In this document: one piece after another, positions 35,089 through 43,609 of the stretch
Layout: every line of letters begins with the position of its first letter
Position numbering within the stretch: position 1 is the stretch's first letter
Source: JAIOSF01 sp047159865
GTDB lineage: Bacteria; Campylobacterota; Campylobacteria; Campylobacterales; Arcobacteraceae
DNA length: 64,000 nucleotides
Direction: 5' to 3'
NCBI RefSeq assembly: GCF_047159865.1
Contig: NZ_AP038804.1
Coordinates: 2,232,001-2,296,000 of the forward strand
Notes under the pieces: generated by a model
Told to the model about the DNA's origin: nothing
What the model saw: only the letters and a program-made list of their open reading frames with translations
Database searches by the model: none
Program-made: the position numbers and the translations under genes

Positions 35089-37052
35089 CCTATATGATAT
35101 CCTTGAAGATAATCAACTCCTAGCTTTTTTAAAAGAACTTCAATCTCTTCACAGTGTACCTTTTCAGCAATAGTTTCTAGACCCATATCATGTGCAAAAC
35201 TATTGATATTTTTAACTACTTTATAAGAATCTGTATTTGTATGTATATTCTCAATTAAAGAGCTATCTAACTTTAAAAAATCTATTTGTAAATTTCCTAT
35301 ATAAGCAAAGTTAGAATACCCTGAACCAAAGTCATCAATAGCTATTTTGACTTTATATGTTTTAAGTTTTTGAATAAAATTATTTATAATATCAAAGTCT
35401 TCAAACTCTTCTGTTTCTAACAGCTCTACTATAAATCTATCTCCTATATCAAATTTATCTAAATACTCAAACAAAACCTCTGTTGTTTTATGATTTTGTA
35501 TATCATCAATAGAGAAGTTAATGGAAAAACTAATATTCTCTTTATCTTGAAAATATTCAAAACTATTGCGTATCATAGCTCTTGTAAATTCATCATATTG
35601 TTTTGATTTTTTAGAGATATCAATAAACATATCAGGGGTAAATATCTCTCCATTCTTTTCTAATCGAGCAAGAGTTTCGTATTTTATAATCTCATCTGTT
35701 TTTGCATCTTTTATGGGTTGAAAAAATGGTACTATTTGATTATTTTCTAATGCAACTTCAATATTTTTTGTCCATTGAATATGAGAAGTATGAACATCCT
35801 CTAATAACAAAGATTCATCAAAAACTTTTATACTTTTATTTTCATTTATAGCTTGTCTTACTGTTGCAGTAACCTTATCAATAATCTTTTCTTTTTCATC
35901 ATAAGCAATACCTATACTAATAGTAACACGAATCGTACTCTCGTCATATAAGAACTTGTATCTTTTAACTTCATCAATAAGTTTTTCCCAATAATCATAC
36001 TCAATATTTTTATCTAATAAAATAGCAAACTCATCACCATGAAGTTTATAAAGGACTCCTGCATTTGAAGTCGCTTGCAATAAAAGCTTTGCTAATTTTT
36101 TAATAATTTCATCTCCAACTTTAGTACCATAAAAATAATTTATAGTTTTAAAATCATCAATATTAATAATAACTAAACTATTAAGACTCTGTTTTGCTAA
36201 ATCTTGTTCCAGTTTTATAATATTTGGAAGAGCTGTTAATTTATGAAAATATATACTGTGAAGCAGTTGATTATAGTATTTATTGATAGTTTTCAGTAAT
36301 TTGTTAAAACTCACTTGTAGCAATTTCATCTCACTAATATTGGTCTTTAAAAACACCTCTTTGTTAAAATCTTTTCCATTTGAAACTTCTGAGATTTGTT
36401 TTGTAAGAGTAACAATCGGTTTAACCATTTTAATATCGATGATCAAAAAGAATATATAGAAAAAAATCAGCATAGTTATAATAAAAAATATTATGAAATA
36501 AAATGTCATCGAATCTAATGATATTTTAATTTGGCTAGGAGGATACGATATATCAAGTACACCGTTAACATCTCCTATTTGGGTATTATAATGACAAGTG
36601 ATACACTCAGCTGATACTTTCATTGGGTATAAATACCGAATAGAACCATCTTCTTGAATCTGAAATTGCTTCTCTCCTGCCATAGCTTTTTGAATTAACA
36701 AATCGTTTTCTACAATTAATTTATCAGCTTGATGAACACCTAAAATCTCTTCAACTTTTGGACTTCGATATGATTTTACTTTTAAATCTTCTCTAATAAA
36801 CTCTAATCTGTTAATGATTTTAGTTAAATCATCTTTTGCCCAACCTTCTTGCATTCGAGTATTCATTGTTTCAAAAATAAGTTCACTTGTTTTTAAAGCA
36901 TCATCTTCTGCTAAATCATCAAGAGCTTTGTGTTTTAATAAAACCGATGATAGTAAAATAAAAATTATACTAGTCATTAAAATGAAAAGAGTAATTTTAA
37001 GTATTAAATTTCTATTCGATATCATATGTACGGGTGATTTTTTGGGTGTCAT
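35064..37052 (-). CDS. GGDEF/EAL protein with a Tll0287-like, haem-motif sensor domain
   Basis: A 662-residue membrane-anchored protein. Two hydrophobic segments (about 15-35 and 195-220) frame a periplasmic sensor of the DUF3365/Tll0287 type that carries C-I-T-C-H, a c-type haem attachment motif, near residue 178. A HAMP-like stretch follows, then a GGDEF domain whose signature reads H-G-D-E-F, and an EAL domain with Y-E-T-L-A-R, D-D-F-G-S-G-Y-S and L-Q-G-Y-H-I-G. The EAL metal-binding acids appear kept; the GGDEF first glycine is lost, so synthesis of c-di-GMP is uncertain. A redox- or gas-sensing phosphodiesterase is the most likely role, by inference. AAAGGAAG precedes the ATG. Confidence 0.88.
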   Translation of the reverse strand: MTPKKSPVHMISNRNLILKITLFILMTSIIFILLSSVLLKHKALDDLAEDDALKTSELIFETMNTRMQEGWAKDDLTKIINRLEFIREDLKVKSYRSPKVEEILGVHQADKLIVENDLLIQKAMAGEKQFQIQEDGSIRYLYPMKVSAECITCHYNTQIGDVNGVLDISYPPSQIKISLDSMTFYFIIFFIITMLIFFYIFFLIIDIKMVKPIVTLTKQISEVSNGKDFNKEVFLKTNISEMKLLQVSFNKLLKTINKYYNQLLHSIYFHKLTALPNIIKLEQDLAKQSLNSLVIINIDDFKTINYFYGTKVGDEIIKKLAKLLLQATSNAGVLYKLHGDEFAILLDKNIEYDYWEKLIDEVKRYKFLYDESTIRVTISIGIAYDEKEKIIDKVTATVRQAINENKSIKVFDESLLLEDVHTSHIQWTKNIEVALENNQIVPFFQPIKDAKTDEIIKYETLARLEKNGEIFTPDMFIDISKKSKQYDEFTRAMIRNSFEYFQDKENISFSINFSIDDIQNHKTTEVLFEYLDKFDIGDRFIVELLETEEFEDFDIINNFIQKLKTYKVKIAIDDFGSGYSNFAYIGNLQIDFLKLDSSLIENIHTNTDSYKVVKNINSFAHDMGLETIAEKVHCEEIEVLLKKLGVDYLQGYHIGKPKDSIL

Positions 37053-37151
37053 ACACTTCCTTTAAAATAGTCCTTTTATTCTAGGGAAGATAATATTAAT
37101 GCTTGTTGAAAAAGTATCACATTTAAAATAACTTTTAGATATCAACTATGA

Positions 37152-37640
37152 TTATGTAGTTATTTTTGGAAAATCATATGAGATAAGTTTTGAATTATTT
37201 TTCGAAACATCCATCCAAGAGTTACAATCAAAATCAATCTCTACAGTTGCACAGGGAGCAATACTCTCTTTTAATTCGCATAACATATAAGCCAAAGCTG
37301 AAACTCCTGGGTTATGCCCAACTAAAAATACAACATCATTATCATCATGAATAAAACTTACTAACTCTTGCAATGTATTTACATATGCTTCATAAATATA
37401 TTGATTTGGCGTAATTGTTTTTTCATAATTAACTTCATTTGATATTATTTTTGCTGTTTCGATTGCTCTGAAAGCTGGCGAACTCATAATACAATCAGGA
37501 AGTAATCCTTTATTTAGTAACAATTTACCTACATCGTGAGCTTCTTTTAAACCTTCTTCAGTTAAAGGTCTATCATAATCATCAATTGAATCACCTTGCA
37601 ACTTCGATTTTCCACCTCTTATGATAACTAATTTTTTCAT
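37152..37640 (-). CDS. SixA-like histidine-phosphatase-fold protein lacking the catalytic His
   Basis: A 162-residue protein whose start at 37640 has AAAGGAG eight bases before it. It aligns with SixA-type phosphohistidine phosphatases: R-P-L-T-E-E-G, S-S-P-A-F-R-A-I-E-T-A and L-V-G-H-N-P-G. In this superfamily the first strand ends in R-H-G, and that histidine is phosphorylated during catalysis. Here the motif is R8-G9-G10-K-S, so the nucleophile is glycine; the other arginine and the second histidine remain. It is probably not a phosphatase by the usual mechanism and may bind phosphorylated ligands instead. No phosphorelay gene is adjacent. Confidence 0.85.
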   Translation of the reverse strand: MKKLVIIRGGKSKLQGDSIDDYDRPLTEEGLKEAHDVGKLLLNKGLLPDCIMSSPAFRAIETAKIISNEVNYEKTITPNQYIYEAYVNTLQELVSFIHDDNDVVFLVGHNPGVSALAYMLCELKESIAPCATVEIDFDCNSWMDVSKNNSKLISYDFPKITT

Positions 37641-37775
37641 ATTTATAACTCCTTTAGTAGTATGAAATAGTATCAAAAATAGAATAAGAATGAAATATAA
37701 AATAATTTATAATCTATTTATTTTGAAATAAGATTTTATTATGTATACTGTATAGCAAAATTTAAAGGAATAGCG

Positions 37776-40049
37776 ATGAAAATTAAATCTAAGTTATTAA
37801 TATTAGTTGTAACAACGATATTAACAGTTTCAATCAGTATCGTAGTCAATTCAGTGTATGCATTAAAAAATTCTACAGTGCACCATATAGACTATTTTAC
37901 AACATCTTCATACAAGAATAAAGAAAAAAACCTTAAAAACTATATTTCAGTTGCCAAGAAATCTATAGAATCATACTATAATAAAATTTCTACTGAAAAT
38001 ATCAGTGAAGATAAAGCAAAAGCTTTAGCATTAGAGTATATTGAAAATTTACGATATGGAGAAGATGGTTATTTTTGGATCAATGACTTAAATTTAAAAA
38101 TGATTATGCATCCTGTTGCAACAAACTTAAATGGGAAAAACCTATCTAACATCAAAGATCCAAATGGAAAATATGTATTTGTAGAAATGGTTAACCTTGC
38201 AAAAAAACAAGGCGATGGATTGATCGAATATGTTTGGGAAAAACCAGGTATTGCTGAACCACAAAGTAAATACTCTTATGTAGAAGTATTTGAACCTTGG
38301 GGATGGGTTATTGGAACAGGAAGTTATCTAGATGATGTTGAACATGAAATTGAACTTATGACACAAGAATCGCAAAATAATCTAAATGATATCATCATAC
38401 AAATTATTTTCATTGTTTTAGTTGTTTCAGTATTATTAGCTTTAATCGCTTCATTTATGGTAAATAAAGTTATTATAACTCCTCTTTCTACATTAACAGG
38501 TACAGTAAAAGCATTGACAAAATATTCTAGTGCTGACCAAAAAATAAATATTAATTCAAAAGATGAAATAGGGGATTTAGCTAGATATTTCAATCAATAC
38601 TTAGAATCTATAAGAAAAGTTGTTGCACAAGATCAACAAATAGTTGAAGAGAGTGAAAAAGCAATAGAGATGGTAAGAGCAGGATTCTTCTCATATAAAG
38701 TCAAAAGTACTTCACCAAACAGATCAACAAATGATTTGAAAAATTCTATCAATGAACTTATAGATGATTTAGATCTAAAATTTACAGAAATCAATAAATG
38801 TATTGTAGAATATGGAAAAAGTAATTTTGAATATGATTTTGAAGTTAAAAACATTGCAGGAAAAATGGGAACATTAGTTACAGGAACAAAATCTGTAGGA
38901 TATAATGTATCAGAACTTTTAGCGACAATTATGCAAAGTGGAGAGAGTCTTTCTGAAAATATTAAAGTCTTAACAAACTCTGCTAACTCTTTATCAGACT
39001 CATCAAACAAACAAGCTGCTAGTTTAGAAGAAACAGCTGCATCTGTTGAAGAGATTACGATGAATATTCAAAATAGTTCTTCTCATATTAGAGAGATGCA
39101 AGCGATCGATGATATCGTAATGAACTCGGCAACAAATGGTCAAGAGTTAGCTTCTCAAACAGTTATCTCAATGGAGGAGATCAATAAAGAAGTGACATCT
39201 ATTGCTGATGCTATTGTTGTAATAGATCAAATCTCTTTCCAAACAAATATTTTAAGTCTAAATGCAGCAGTTGAAGCTGCAACAGCAGGTGAAGCTGGTA
39301 AAGGTTTTGCTGTTGTTGCACAAGAGGTTAGAAACCTTGCATCACGATCAGCAGAAGCAGCAAAAGAGATTAAAAATATTGTTGAGAATGCAACTGAAAA
39401 AGCAAACAAAGGGAAAATGATTGCAGATAAAATGATTCATGGATATGAAGAACTTCAAGATGCAATTGTTAAAACAAAAAATATCATAGATAATGTTTCT
39501 CAAGCAAGTAGCGAACAACAAAAAGGTATTTCACAAATTAATGATGCAATTAGTATTTTAGATAAAAATACACAAGAGAATGCAAGCGATGCTACAAATA
39601 TTGCTGAACTTGCTGTCGATGTAAGAAATTTATCGGAAAACTTAATTGCAGTTGCGAAACATGCAAAATTTAAACCAAGTGCAAAAGAACAAATAGGTGA
39701 TTTAAACCTTGTAAATGAACTAAATGATTTAAAACTCCAATATATTTTATATAAAGATAATGCATTTGCAAATCTAGATGATAAAACAATTAAAACTGCA
39801 AATGATTTTAATCTTACTAATTGGATTGTAAAATCAGAACGAAATAATGAAGAGTTTGTAAAAACAGCAAACTGGAAAAGATTGACAGAGATACATAAAA
39901 ATGTTTCTGAAGATGTTCAAGAGTTCCTAGAAGAAAATAGTCATGATGCAAGCAATGAGACATTGATCAACTTAGGGGAAAGAATAGAGAATTCGACTGT
40001 AGAGATCTTCAAAGTGTTAGATACAGTAAAAGTAGAAAAGTTTAAATAA
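37776..40049 (+). CDS. Chemoreceptor with sCache sensor, HAMP and a CZB-like tail
   Basis: A 757-residue receptor: membrane segment (about 5-28), periplasmic single-Cache domain with G-Y-F-W-I-N-D-L and M-H-P-V-A-T-N-L-N-G (sCache_2), second membrane segment near 205-230, HAMP, and a signalling coiled coil with S-L-N-A-A-V-E-A-A-T-A-G-E. The C-terminal 110 residues follow the pattern of the zinc-binding CZB domain, but of its His/Cys/His/His ligands only one histidine is left (E-I-H-K-N-V-S). CheY-like gene 40061 follows by 11 bases and is almost certainly co-transcribed. Ribosome site AAAGGAATAGCG fits the start. Confidence 0.92.
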   Translation: MKIKSKLLILVVTTILTVSISIVVNSVYALKNSTVHHIDYFTTSSYKNKEKNLKNYISVAKKSIESYYNKISTENISEDKAKALALEYIENLRYGEDGYFWINDLNLKMIMHPVATNLNGKNLSNIKDPNGKYVFVEMVNLAKKQGDGLIEYVWEKPGIAEPQSKYSYVEVFEPWGWVIGTGSYLDDVEHEIELMTQESQNNLNDIIIQIIFIVLVVSVLLALIASFMVNKVIITPLSTLTGTVKALTKYSSADQKININSKDEIGDLARYFNQYLESIRKVVAQDQQIVEESEKAIEMVRAGFFSYKVKSTSPNRSTNDLKNSINELIDDLDLKFTEINKCIVEYGKSNFEYDFEVKNIAGKMGTLVTGTKSVGYNVSELLATIMQSGESLSENIKVLTNSANSLSDSSNKQAASLEETAASVEEITMNIQNSSSHIREMQAIDDIVMNSATNGQELASQTVISMEEINKEVTSIADAIVVIDQISFQTNILSLNAAVEAATAGEAGKGFAVVAQEVRNLASRSAEAAKEIKNIVENATEKANKGKMIADKMIHGYEELQDAIVKTKNIIDNVSQASSEQQKGISQINDAISILDKNTQENASDATNIAELAVDVRNLSENLIAVAKHAKFKPSAKEQIGDLNLVNELNDLKLQYILYKDNAFANLDDKTIKTANDFNLTNWIVKSERNNEEFVKTANWKRLTEIHKNVSEDVQEFLEENSHDASNETLINLGERIENSTVEIFKVLDTVKVEKFK

Positions 40050-40060
40050 AAAGGAAAAAA

Positions 40061-40426
40061 ATGAAAAAAATAGTTATTATTGATGATGAAGAAAATATCT
40101 TAGATGTACTAAAAAAATATTTATTAAGAAAAGGGGTTTTTGAGATAGAAACTTATTCTAACGCAAAGCTTGCTATGCCTAAAGTTTTAAAAGGGGATTA
40201 TGATTTAGTATTGTTAGATATCATGATGCCTGAGGTAAATGGATTGGATTTACTTGAAGAGATTAAAAATAACAATAAAAATCAGCATGTTATAATGATG
40301 ACAGCATATTCAACAGAGGAAAAAATTATAAAATCAGATACTATAGGTGCAACTGATTATATAACAAAACCTTTTATCTCACTAAGAGATGTAGAAAATA
40401 AAATTTTAGATACTTTAGGGATGTAA
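40061..40426 (+). CDS. Single-domain response regulator (CheY-like)
   Basis: A 121-residue stand-alone receiver. The acidic pair is I-I-D-D-E-E, the phosphoacceptor is in V-L-L-D-I-M-M-P, the threonine is in M-M-T-A-Y-S, and the lysine is in T-K-P-F. All switch residues are present, so it should be phosphorylated. There is no output domain. It follows a chemoreceptor in the same operon, but its loop sequences are closer to general receivers (L-D-I-M-M-P-E-V-N-G) than to the flagellar CheY. Confidence 0.93.
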   Translation: MKKIVIIDDEENILDVLKKYLLRKGVFEIETYSNAKLAMPKVLKGDYDLVLLDIMMPEVNGLDLLEEIKNNNKNQHVIMMTAYSTEEKIIKSDTIGATDYITKPFISLRDVENKILDTLGM

Positions 40427-40429
40427 AAT

Positions 40430-40454
40430 ATATCAGGCTGTTAATGCCTGATAT
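40430..40454. repeat. Stem-loop between converging genes
   Basis: ATATCAGGC (40430-40438) pairs perfectly with GCCTGATAT (40446-40454), loop of seven. It spans the gap between the CheY-like gene and dgt and covers the dgt stop. No T run follows, so it may protect the mRNA ends more than end transcription. Confidence 0.4.
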
Positions 40455-41857
40455 TCATACAAAGAATAATCATCTGTCATACCACTAATATAATCTATAA
40501 CTAATCGAGCTCGATAATACCATTCTAAAATATCTTCATTTTCATTATCTTTTAAAGTACTTACACTTTTTTTATATGCCACTAAGTGTTTTTTTGAGAG
40601 CCTTGAAAGCAGATTTTTACAAATCAAACATTTGATTTTTTCTCCATTTAGTAACATCTCAAATTCATATGTTGTAAGTTTTAAAAGAGGTTCATAAATA
40701 TCAAATAATCCTTGAATAATAGCATATCCTTTGAGTTCAAGCTCTTGTACTTGAGTATTGGAGTAAATATACTCTACAGATATATTTTGTAAGATTTCTA
40801 TAGCTATAGAACACTCATGAAACTTGTCAAACTCTAAAAGAGCATTGTTAAAAGAACCCTCAAAAATTGCATCATGATTTTCTATATAGAGATTTGAAAC
40901 ATAATTTACTAGTTTATATATCAGTTGTGCTCTTGTGAGTGTTAAAAACATATTGAACTGATAGGGCTCATCCTCTTTACTTTTTGCTTTAAAATAATTA
41001 TCTTCAACGATATCTAAAAGCATAGTTTCATTTGTGCCATATTTGTCATTTACTTTGTAAGACTCTACTTTTATCAGCTCATAAATTTTATCAAGCGTTA
41101 AGATTCCTTTATCTACAGCATCTTCTATATCTGCACTTAAATATGAGATATCATCAGCAGCTTCCATAATATATGTAAGAGGAAACCTATGTCCTGGTTT
41201 GATTGCTAATGTTTCACTAAGATTCTCCACAAAATCTTTTTCACTAAAATAGTACCCAGGTTTTTTCTCTAAATATGAGAAACTATCATCTTCAGACTTA
41301 TCTTCAAAAGCACCCCTTGTATATTTTATGATGGAGGCTGTTTGTGTATATGAAAGGTTCAATCTTTGTAGTTTATGAACTATTCTTATTGCTTGTGCAT
41401 TTCCATCATAAGAACATAAATCTTTTTTGAGTTTCTCTTTTAGTTTTTCATTTCCATAAAGATTCATCAAATAGTTGTCACAACACTTTTCCATCCATTC
41501 GTTTATAGCTGTTTCACCAAAGTGTCCAAAAGGAGGGTTTCCTATATCGTGAAGTAAACTAGCCATTTCAGAAGTAGAAACAAAAGCATTTGCCATTGTA
41601 TTTAAATGTGGGTCATCTAACTTTTTTAAAATAGTTTTAGCTATGAAACGAGCTGTTTGAGATACTTCTAGTGAGTGAGTAAGTCTACTTCTTACAGCAG
41701 CATTTAGTTCTAATGCAAAAACTTGTGTTCTTTTTTGTAGTCTTCTAAAAGCAGGGGTAGATATGATTCGACCCCGATCACTCTCAACAGACCAATCCAA
41801 ATCAGACATCGGATAAAACTCTCTATGTGTTGTTAATTTTGTTGTGTAATCATTCAT
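40433..41857 (-). CDS. dgt: Deoxyguanosinetriphosphate triphosphohydrolase (dGTPase family)
   Basis: A 474-residue HD-superfamily enzyme that releases triphosphate from dGTP, helping dNTP balance and sometimes phage resistance. R-I-I-S-T-P-A-F-R-R-L-Q-K-R-T-Q-V-F and S-R-L-T-H-S-L-E-V-S start the domain, followed by S-L-L-H-D-I-G-N-P-P-F-G-H-F-G-E with the metal-binding H-D. M-E-A-A-D-D-I-S-Y supplies the last aspartate. No ribosome site lies ahead of the ATG at 41857, but TATAAT sits six bases in front of it, which would place the transcript start at or beside the start codon. Confidence 0.93.
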   Translation of the reverse strand: MNDYTTKLTTHREFYPMSDLDWSVESDRGRIISTPAFRRLQKRTQVFALELNAAVRSRLTHSLEVSQTARFIAKTILKKLDDPHLNTMANAFVSTSEMASLLHDIGNPPFGHFGETAINEWMEKCCDNYLMNLYGNEKLKEKLKKDLCSYDGNAQAIRIVHKLQRLNLSYTQTASIIKYTRGAFEDKSEDDSFSYLEKKPGYYFSEKDFVENLSETLAIKPGHRFPLTYIMEAADDISYLSADIEDAVDKGILTLDKIYELIKVESYKVNDKYGTNETMLLDIVEDNYFKAKSKEDEPYQFNMFLTLTRAQLIYKLVNYVSNLYIENHDAIFEGSFNNALLEFDKFHECSIAIEILQNISVEYIYSNTQVQELELKGYAIIQGLFDIYEPLLKLTTYEFEMLLNGEKIKCLICKNLLSRLSKKHLVAYKKSVSTLKDNENEDILEWYYRARLVIDYISGMTDDYSLYEYQALTA

Positions 41858-41915
41858 AGATATATTATATCTTATATAGTTGTAGTTTTATTTAAAATGA
41901 GATACCATACGATTA

Positions 41916-42578
41916 ATGGAACTCATAGATAAACAAGAGGGCATCTATTTATTAGATGATGAAAACCTCAATTTCCCAACACTAGATATGATGAAAAATG
42001 ACCTCGTAGCAATAGGTGGAGACTTTCATCCTCAAAGAATCATCAATGCCTATAAAAACGGACTATTCCCTTGGTTTATAGACGAGTATAATTATATTCA
42101 CTGGTACTCTCCAAATGAGAGAATGGTACTCTTTCCTGATGAATTTAGACTTACTAAAAGTCTTAAAAGAACTATCAAAAACAAAGGTTTTGTAATCAAG
42201 TCAAATGAAAAATTTGAAGAGGTTATAAATAGATGTTCAAGTATCAAAAGAAAAGATGAAGATGATACTTGGATAAGCGAGCCATTTATCACGGCTTATA
42301 CAAATCTTTTTAATTTAGGGTATGCTAGTTCTATTGAGTGTTATTTAGATGACAAACTCGTAGGTGGATTATATGGTATTATGGTTGATGATATTTTTTG
42401 TGGTGAGAGTATGTTTTCAGATGTAAAAGATGCTTCAAAAGTAGCTTTTTATTATCTTTGTGAACAAGCAAAACAAAATGGAATTAAACTTATCGACTGC
42501 CAAGTACATAACAATCATTTAGAATCTTTAGGTGCAAAAGAGATACCAAGAGATGACTACTTTAAATACCTTAAATAA
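41916..42578 (+). CDS. aat: Leucyl/phenylalanyl-tRNA-protein transferase
   Basis: A 220-residue enzyme that adds Leu or Phe to proteins with N-terminal Lys or Arg, marking them for ClpAP. I-G-G-D-F-H-P-Q-R-I-I-N-A-Y-K-N-G-L-F-P-W opens it; W-Y-S-P-N-E-R-M-V-L, T-W-I, E-C-Y-L-D-D-K-L-V-G-G-L-Y-G and G-E-S-M-F-S and the D-C-Q-V-H-N-N-H-L motif are all typical. It is divergent from dgt and leads an apparent run of short-spaced genes (gap of 12 to the next). No ribosome site stands before the ATG at 41916. Confidence 0.95.
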   Translation: MELIDKQEGIYLLDDENLNFPTLDMMKNDLVAIGGDFHPQRIINAYKNGLFPWFIDEYNYIHWYSPNERMVLFPDEFRLTKSLKRTIKNKGFVIKSNEKFEEVINRCSSIKRKDEDDTWISEPFITAYTNLFNLGYASSIECYLDDKLVGGLYGIMVDDIFCGESMFSDVKDASKVAFYYLCEQAKQNGIKLIDCQVHNNHLESLGAKEIPRDDYFKYLK

Positions 42579-42590
42579 GTAGAAACATAA

Positions 42591-43292
42591 ATGCCAGGAA
42601 GATTAGCTATATACGACGATATCTTATTTAAAGAAGATATTTTTAAAACTTTTGGAAATTTTCAAGATGATATTCAAGTATTATTTAAACGATATAATAT
42701 TGCACCAACAATAAACATACCTATATTTACCAATACAAAAATCTATACCTATGCACACTTTGGACTTATACCATCTTGGGCAAATGATAGAACAAATATC
42801 AATATCAATGCAAGAAGTGAAACGGTATTTGAAAAAAGTAGTTTTAGAGAAGCCTATAAACAAAGGCGTTGTATCATCCCTATAAATGGATACTATGAGT
42901 GGAAGAAAGATAATCAAACAAAAACAAGTACACCATATATGATACACTCATCAACAGACAACTACCTTGCATTTGCTGGAGTTTATGAGTACTGGCATGA
43001 TAATATCACAGGGAAAACTATCTTAAGCTGTGCACTTCTTACAACACAACCAAACTCAAAAATAGAAGCTATACATGATAGAATGCCCGTAATATTACAA
43101 AAAAACGACTGGATAAAATGGCTTAATAATCAATCAAATTTTGAAACACTCAACAACTTATACACTCCATACTCAAACGAAAAAATAGATATAATAGAAG
43201 TAAACGATGTTGTAAATAGTGTAAAAAATGACACTATAGAGTGTATACAAAAATCTAAAAAAATAAAGCCTGTTCAAAAAACACTTTTTTGA
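42591..43292 (+). CDS. SRAP/HMCES (YedK) family protein with Cys2 replaced by Pro
   Basis: A 233-residue member of the SOS-response-associated peptidase family. HMCES/YedK proteins form a covalent link to abasic sites in single-stranded DNA through Cys2, exposed by removal of Met1. Here the second residue is proline (M-P-G-R-L-A-I-Y), and the codon before the ATG is a stop, so no longer start can restore a cysteine. The other active-site residues are present: N73 in N-A-R-S-E-T, E103 in G-Y-Y-E-W and H162 in I-H-D-R-M-P. It starts 12 bases after aat and its last codons overlap the next frame region. A proline N-terminus could in principle still react with an abasic aldehyde, as in Fpg. Confidence 0.9.
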   Translation: MPGRLAIYDDILFKEDIFKTFGNFQDDIQVLFKRYNIAPTINIPIFTNTKIYTYAHFGLIPSWANDRTNININARSETVFEKSSFREAYKQRRCIIPINGYYEWKKDNQTKTSTPYMIHSSTDNYLAFAGVYEYWHDNITGKTILSCALLTTQPNSKIEAIHDRMPVILQKNDWIKWLNNQSNFETLNNLYTPYSNEKIDIIEVNDVVNSVKNDTIECIQKSKKIKPVQKTLF

Positions 43293-43312
43293 ACAACAGA
43301 ATAAGGAATACA

Positions 43313-43570
43313 ATGAAACAAATTTTAATGATTACACTCTTTTTTTTTAGTGCTCAACTTTTTGCAAACTACGCATTCAACAATGATAAAACTATCAAAA
43401 TAGATATGCACGGTGGTAAAAGTGAACAGATGATTAACACACGAGAGTTTTCGAGAATCGGCTCAGGTGGTCTTCAAAAAATAAAACCTTTTATGCTAAA
43501 ACAGCCAAAAGAACCAACAAAACCTGAAAAAAAAGATGTACCTCAATTAGAAGATATAAAACTCAAATAA
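43313..43570 (+). CDS. Small secreted or periplasmic protein (85 aa)
   Basis: The start at 43313 is preceded by AAGGAATACA; a longer frame from 43289 overlaps the previous gene and has no ribosome site. M-K-Q-I-L-M-I-T-L-F-F-F-S-A-Q-L-F-A-N is a signal peptide with a likely cut after F-A. The mature part is about 66 residues and hydrophilic: an F-N-N-D-K-T-I-K-I-D-M-H-G-G-K-S-E stretch, then a proline- and lysine-rich tail (K-E-P-T-K-P-E-K-K). No cysteine, so not a lipoprotein. Unknown family. Confidence 0.6.
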   Translation: MKQILMITLFFFSAQLFANYAFNNDKTIKIDMHGGKSEQMINTREFSRIGSGGLQKIKPFMLKQPKEPTKPEKKDVPQLEDIKLK

Positions 43571-43609
43571 GATTTGTTATAATTCAAAGATATAATAAAA
43601 CTAAGGTAG

